From: Taibaiella chishuiensis
GTDB taxonomy: Bacteria; Bacteroidota; Bacteroidia; Chitinophagales; Chitinophagaceae
Length of the DNA stretch: 64,000 bases
Direction: 5' to 3'
Assembly: GCF_003014535.1 (NCBI RefSeq)
Contig: NZ_PYGD01000001.1
Coordinates: 1,717,508-1,781,507, forward strand
This document shows positions 60,529 to 64,000 of this stretch, piece by piece (position 1 is the stretch's first letter; the number at the start of each line of letters is the position of its first letter). The translations under genes were made by a program, and so were the position numbers. The notes under the pieces are model-generated. The model ran no database searches. It had not been told where the DNA came from and saw nothing but the letters and a program-made list of their open reading frames with translations.

Positions 60529-63270
60529 ATGAGCATGCGCTCCTTTCTCCTGCGGCTTACTTTACTGTGTCTCCTGGTTTTACCGGTTAGTGTACTGAAT
60601 GCCCAACTCCTGCCTCCCAATCAACCCGAACAAGATGCCTGTACGGCGCTACAGTTATGCGGTAATTCTTTTTTTACACCCTATAGCTACCAGGGGCACG
60701 GTGTCGTTAGCGACCTTGCAACTACCCCCTGTGGATTCGGTACCGGTGAAGATAATTCCGTATGGTTGAAACTGGTGGTAAATGCGCCGGGTTCAATCGT
60801 GTTTACCATAACGCCGGTCGTTGTTTCTGACGATTATGACTTCGCCATTGTGAATGCCACGGGCATCAATTGTAACAACCTCAGTTCTTCGAATGTAATT
60901 CGCTGCAACTTCAATACGAATATACCGGTTGCGAATAATGGTATTGTAGGATTGAATTCGACCTCAACGATTACTTCGGTAGCGGCGGGTGCGACCGGTA
61001 ATCCTTACCTGCAACAGATAACAGCGGCAGCGGGTGATATCTACCTGATCATGATCAATAACTCGAGTTCGGGTGGTGGGGCCAGTTCCGGGTTTACCAT
61101 CAACTTTGCAGGTTCTACGGCGGTGTTTGGCGATAATACCCCACCGCATTTCAGCACCCTGGTCAATGGCTCGCCCTGCAGTAACAAAACCGGTGTAACC
61201 GTACAGCTCAATACCCAGGTCGCCTGCAATTCTATTGCGGCCAATGGCAGCGATTTCCAATTGTCACCGTCGGGTACGGTAACCAGTGCTTCGGGGGTTA
61301 ACTGCTCCGGTACCAATGGGTATACCAATACGATCGTTGTTAACTTCTCCCCGGCGCTTGCCCCGGGTAATTACGCTATCAAGGCCAAGACCGGCACGGA
61401 TAACAATACCCTGCTCAACCTTTGTGGCACAGCCCTGTCGCTGCCCGATTCGCTTACCTTTACCGTAGCAGGCGGGCCGGTGTACAGCCAGGCTACCCTG
61501 GCCTGTACTAAACTTACGGTACAAACCTCCACGCCCATTAAATGCAGCACGGTAGCCGCCAACGGCTCCGATTTTCATATTACCGGTCCCTCGGCGGTAA
61601 GCGTAACCGGTGCGGTAGGGGTAGGCTGTAATGCCGCAGGGTATAGCAATACCATCGATCTGACGCTTGCGGGACCGATTACGACAACTGGCACTTATAC
61701 GCTCACCGCGCAAAACGGTACGGATGGCAATACGCTTACCGACAGCTGTAATACCAACCAGGTAGTAGGCAATAGTATAACCTTCCATGCGCTGGCCAAA
61801 CCGGTGCTGCAGTTGCCGGACAGCCTGACCACCTGTAGCAATACGGGAGTGACCTTACCGCTTAATCTTACCAATGCAGATGCCGGTACCACCTATACGT
61901 ATAGCTGGGCGCCGGCTACAGGCTTGTCTGACGCAGCCATAAAGCAACCGCTTGCCACACCTCCCGGCGACCAGACGTATGTGGTAACCGTGGGCAGTAA
62001 TGACGCCTCGATGTGTACGGCCAAAGATTCGGTATTTGTACACAGCTTGCAGGGCTTTACCCTGCTCAACCACGATACGACCATATGTGCGGGTGCTGCG
62101 GTAACGGTGCATATAACGGGTAGTGATGAATACGCTTATAGCTGGGCGCCGCCCGCAGGCGTGTCGAACCCTGCTGTGAAAGAGCCTGTACTCACGCCGG
62201 CTACCACCACCACTTATACGGTTAAGGCGAGCCATGCGGGTTGCAGGGATACCTCACAGACCCTCAAGATAACCGTAGAGCCGAACCCGACGAATATAAA
62301 ACTGGTGGCCGAACCGGGCAAAGCAATGTGCCAGGGCGATACGATCGTATTGCATGCGGTAGTAAGCCCGGTTGGTTTTAATTTTACCTATGCCTGGTCG
62401 CCTGCCGGTGACCTCCAGTATACCGCCGGCCCGGATAATGTGTTTTTCGGCGATACCTCGACAACGATAAAAGTAACGGCCACAACGCCCATTGGCTGCG
62501 TAGCCAGCGATAGCGTACGGCTTACGGTTTATCCTGCAGACTTTGGCAGCCTGCTGGTAACCGATACGGGGGTATGCCCGCTGGATACCGTGCAACTGGC
62601 TGCTGACGGAGGCGTTTCCTATACCTGGTCGCCTGCCTACGGGCTTAGCAATACTACGATCGCCAACCCGCTGGCCCACCCGCTTACCACTACAGACTAC
62701 ACGGTAGTGATCAAAGATATACATGGCTGTATCGACCGGAAACAGGTTCGTGTAGCGGTATACCCGGCTGCTGTGCTGCAACTGCCCGACAGCGTGAATA
62801 TCTATCCCGGCGAATCGTATGCCTTCGAACCGGGGGGCAATTGCCTGTATTTCCAATGGTTCCCCTCCTCGGGGCTCAGCAACGCTGCTATAGCCAACCC
62901 GCTGGCCCGGCCGGAGGTACGTACCCGCTACTTCGTAAAGGCACATACCCAAAATGGCTGCGAAGTATCCGACTCGGTTGATGTGCTGGTAAAAGAAACC
63001 GTTATCGATATTCCGAATGCGTTTACACCAACAGGAGAAGGCAATACCACCTTCAAACCCGCCAAGCGGGGTATCGCTACCCTTAATTATTTCAAGATCT
63101 TTAACCGTTGGGGACAGCTCGTGTTCGAAACGACCGATATCGAGAAGGGATGGGATGGCACCTTCAAAGGTGCTGTACAGCCCCTGGGCGTTTATGTATA
63201 CCTCATCAGCGCGGTAACCGATTCCGGGCGGGCCTTTACCCGGGAGGGTAATGTAACCCTGGTCCGTTAA
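60529..63270 (+). CDS. Secreted protein with tandem Ig-like domains and CHU_C export domain
   Basis: 913 residues. Signal peptide 1-26 (VLNAQ). An N-terminal domain (about 30-205) with 'ACTALQLCGNSFFTPYSYQG' is followed by two copies of a 90-residue Ig-like unit ('NGSDFQLSPSGTV', 'NGSDFHITGPSAV'), four to five Ig/PKD-like repeats with the motif W-x-P-x-x-GLSN ('YSWAPATGLSD', 'YSWAPPAGVSN', 'YTWSPAYGLSN', 'FQWFPSSGLSN'), and a C-terminal CHU_C domain ('NYFKIFNRWGQLVFET', 'WDGTFKGAVQPLGVYVYLI'). Predicted T9SS-exported surface protein. The W-P motif repeats suggest adhesion or a structural role. Confidence 0.85.
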   Translation: MSMRSFLLRLTLLCLLVLPVSVLNAQLLPPNQPEQDACTALQLCGNSFFTPYSYQGHGVVSDLATTPCGFGTGEDNSVWLKLVVNAPGSIVFTITPVVVSDDYDFAIVNATGINCNNLSSSNVIRCNFNTNIPVANNGIVGLNSTSTITSVAAGATGNPYLQQITAAAGDIYLIMINNSSSGGGASSGFTINFAGSTAVFGDNTPPHFSTLVNGSPCSNKTGVTVQLNTQVACNSIAANGSDFQLSPSGTVTSASGVNCSGTNGYTNTIVVNFSPALAPGNYAIKAKTGTDNNTLLNLCGTALSLPDSLTFTVAGGPVYSQATLACTKLTVQTSTPIKCSTVAANGSDFHITGPSAVSVTGAVGVGCNAAGYSNTIDLTLAGPITTTGTYTLTAQNGTDGNTLTDSCNTNQVVGNSITFHALAKPVLQLPDSLTTCSNTGVTLPLNLTNADAGTTYTYSWAPATGLSDAAIKQPLATPPGDQTYVVTVGSNDASMCTAKDSVFVHSLQGFTLLNHDTTICAGAAVTVHITGSDEYAYSWAPPAGVSNPAVKEPVLTPATTTTYTVKASHAGCRDTSQTLKITVEPNPTNIKLVAEPGKAMCQGDTIVLHAVVSPVGFNFTYAWSPAGDLQYTAGPDNVFFGDTSTTIKVTATTPIGCVASDSVRLTVYPADFGSLLVTDTGVCPLDTVQLAADGGVSYTWSPAYGLSNTTIANPLAHPLTTTDYTVVIKDIHGCIDRKQVRVAVYPAAVLQLPDSVNIYPGESYAFEPGGNCLYFQWFPSSGLSNAAIANPLARPEVRTRYFVKAHTQNGCEVSDSVDVLVKETVIDIPNAFTPTGEGNTTFKPAKRGIATLNYFKIFNRWGQLVFETTDIEKGWDGTFKGAVQPLGVYVYLISAVTDSGRAFTREGNVTLVR

Positions 63271-63319
63271 AAAAGGAACCGGCAGCGTTGTGTTTTGATT
63301 GCCGTTTATTTGAAAAAAA

Positions 63320-63349
63320 AATGCTCATGCTGTATCAGGCATGAGCATT
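63320..63349 (+). terminator. Terminator of the CHU_C gene
   Basis: 11-bp stem AATGCTCATGC / GCATGAGCATT, 8-nt loop, then GTTTTTT. Confidence 0.8.
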
Positions 63350-63380
63350 GTTTTTTGGGGTATGTGGCGCCTGCTTATAA

Positions 63381-63906
63381 AGCCGGCTTACCGGTGAGCT
63401 CCTTCGCTGCGCTCAGGATGACAGGTTTCCTTTTGGGAGTTGATGCTTGACACGCTAATACGGCCAGCTTACCGGTGAGATCCTTCGCTGCGCTCAGGAT
63501 GACAACATTCCTCCTGGTACTTGATGCATTACACGTTAATACGGCCAGCTAACGGATGAGCTCCTTCGCTGCGCTCCCGATGACAACATTCCTCCTGGTA
63601 CTTGATGCTTTCACGTTGATACGGCCGGCTTACCGGTGAGCTCCTTCGCTGCGCTCAGGATGACAATCGTCTTTCTGGTCCTTGATGCTTTACACGTTAA
63701 TACGGCCAGCTAACGGATGAGCTCCTTCGCTGCGCTCAGGATGACATCGAACCTTTTGGTACTTGATGCTTTAAACGTTAATACGGCCAGCTTACTGATG
63801 AGCTCCTTCGCTGCGCTCAGGATGACAACATTCCTCCTGGTACTTGATGCTTTACACGTTAATACGGCCAGCTTACCGGTGAGATCCTTCGCTGCGCTCA
63901 GGATGA
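63381..63906. repeat. Seven tandem 81-bp units with palindrome-like core
   Basis: The core CCTTCGCTGCGCTCAGGATG occurs at 63401, 63482, 63563 (here CCCGATG), 63643, 63724, 63805 and 63886, almost exactly 81 bp apart (80-81). Between cores lie conserved 'TTGATGCTTTACACGTTAATACGGCCAG' pieces (quoted in parts) with small changes. The core can form an imperfect stem (ATCCT / AGGAT around CGCTGCGC). Short ORFs on both strands are open only because 81 is divisible by three. Confidence 0.9.
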
Positions 63907-64000
63907 CATCTAACATCTAACATCTAACATCTAACATCTAACATCTAACATCTAACATCTAACATCTAACATCTAACATCTAACATCTAACATCTAACAT
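63907..64000. repeat. 7-bp satellite (CATCTAA)n running past the window end
   Basis: Thirteen perfect heptamers plus 3 nt, starting right at the end of the seventh 81-bp unit. It is open at the right edge, so the full length is not visible. Confidence 0.95.

Noticed and set aside
63710..63920. Two overlapping short ORFs in the 81-bp array
   Set aside because: Open on both strands only because the unit length is a multiple of three.
63381..64000. Possible CRISPR array
   Set aside because: No unique spacers: the whole 81-bp unit is repeated, and cas genes are absent. The 7-bp satellite also does not fit.

Overview
The window looks like chromosomal DNA of a free-living member of the Bacteroidota, most likely near the Chitinophagaceae. 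The basis is: secreted proteins with type IX secretion (T9SS) C-terminal domains (gliding-motility CHU_C type at 2929-4950 and 60529-63270; type A sorting domain at 9936-11390 and 52997-55564), an S46 dipeptidyl-peptidase, LytS/LytTR regulator pairs with a two-component propeller, and promoters of the Bacteroidota form TTTG-N19-TAnnTTTG (clear before the tRNA-Phe pair and the higBA toxin gene; the -7 box alone before fusA and dnaN). G+C is roughly one half by eye. I see no transposase, integrase, phage gene, rRNA or CRISPR array.

Layout. 0-2.6 kb: a Sel1-repeat gene cut by the window edge, followed by three tandem ~250-bp repeats that copy the gene's own 3' end. 2.9-11.9 kb: secreted proteins and envelope genes (CHU_C propeller protein, S46 peptidase, kdsB with a KdnB-like dehydrogenase, a GreA-like factor, and a C10 cysteine peptidase translationally coupled to a small secreted protein). 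11.9-15.9 kb: a lipoprotein, a half-length carB, dnaN and twin tRNA-Phe genes. 15.9-23.2 kb: an accessory stretch with two HxlR regulators, each divergent from an oxidoreductase, a higBA toxin-antitoxin pair, a hybrid histidine kinase, and many non-coding repeats, including duplicated 3' ends of both hxlR genes. 23.3-29 kb: small operons (CcmE-like with thioredoxin-like; esterase with DUF417; SDR, AraC and DUF4269). 29-34.6 kb: two LytS/LytTR systems facing each other. 34.7-44.6 kb: mixed metabolic, resistance and regulatory genes (MFS efflux, AraC/YCII, a TPR protein, PP2C-Crp-VOC operon, GNAT and class D beta-lactamase, JmjC cupin). 44.7-52.2 kb: envelope protein quality control (parvulin PPIase, M1 peptidase, HtrA-like protease). 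52.2-63.3 kb: an AT-rich gap, a large secreted adhesin-like protein, fusA, lolA, hutI and a second CHU_C protein. 63.38-64 kb: seven 81-bp tandem units running into a 7-bp satellite that continues past the window.

The main biological threads are outer-membrane and secreted protein biology (T9SS cargo, LolA, SurA-like PPIase, HtrA, KDO/LPS genes), peptide degradation (S46, C10, M1) and many one-gene regulators placed beside their likely targets. The least explained signals are the repeats. At four loci a gene's 3' end has been copied just downstream or at the next locus, and two non-coding repeat families with conserved hairpins occur at separate places. The C10 peptidase with its coupled partner, and the half-length CarB, are the most testable protein-level leads.
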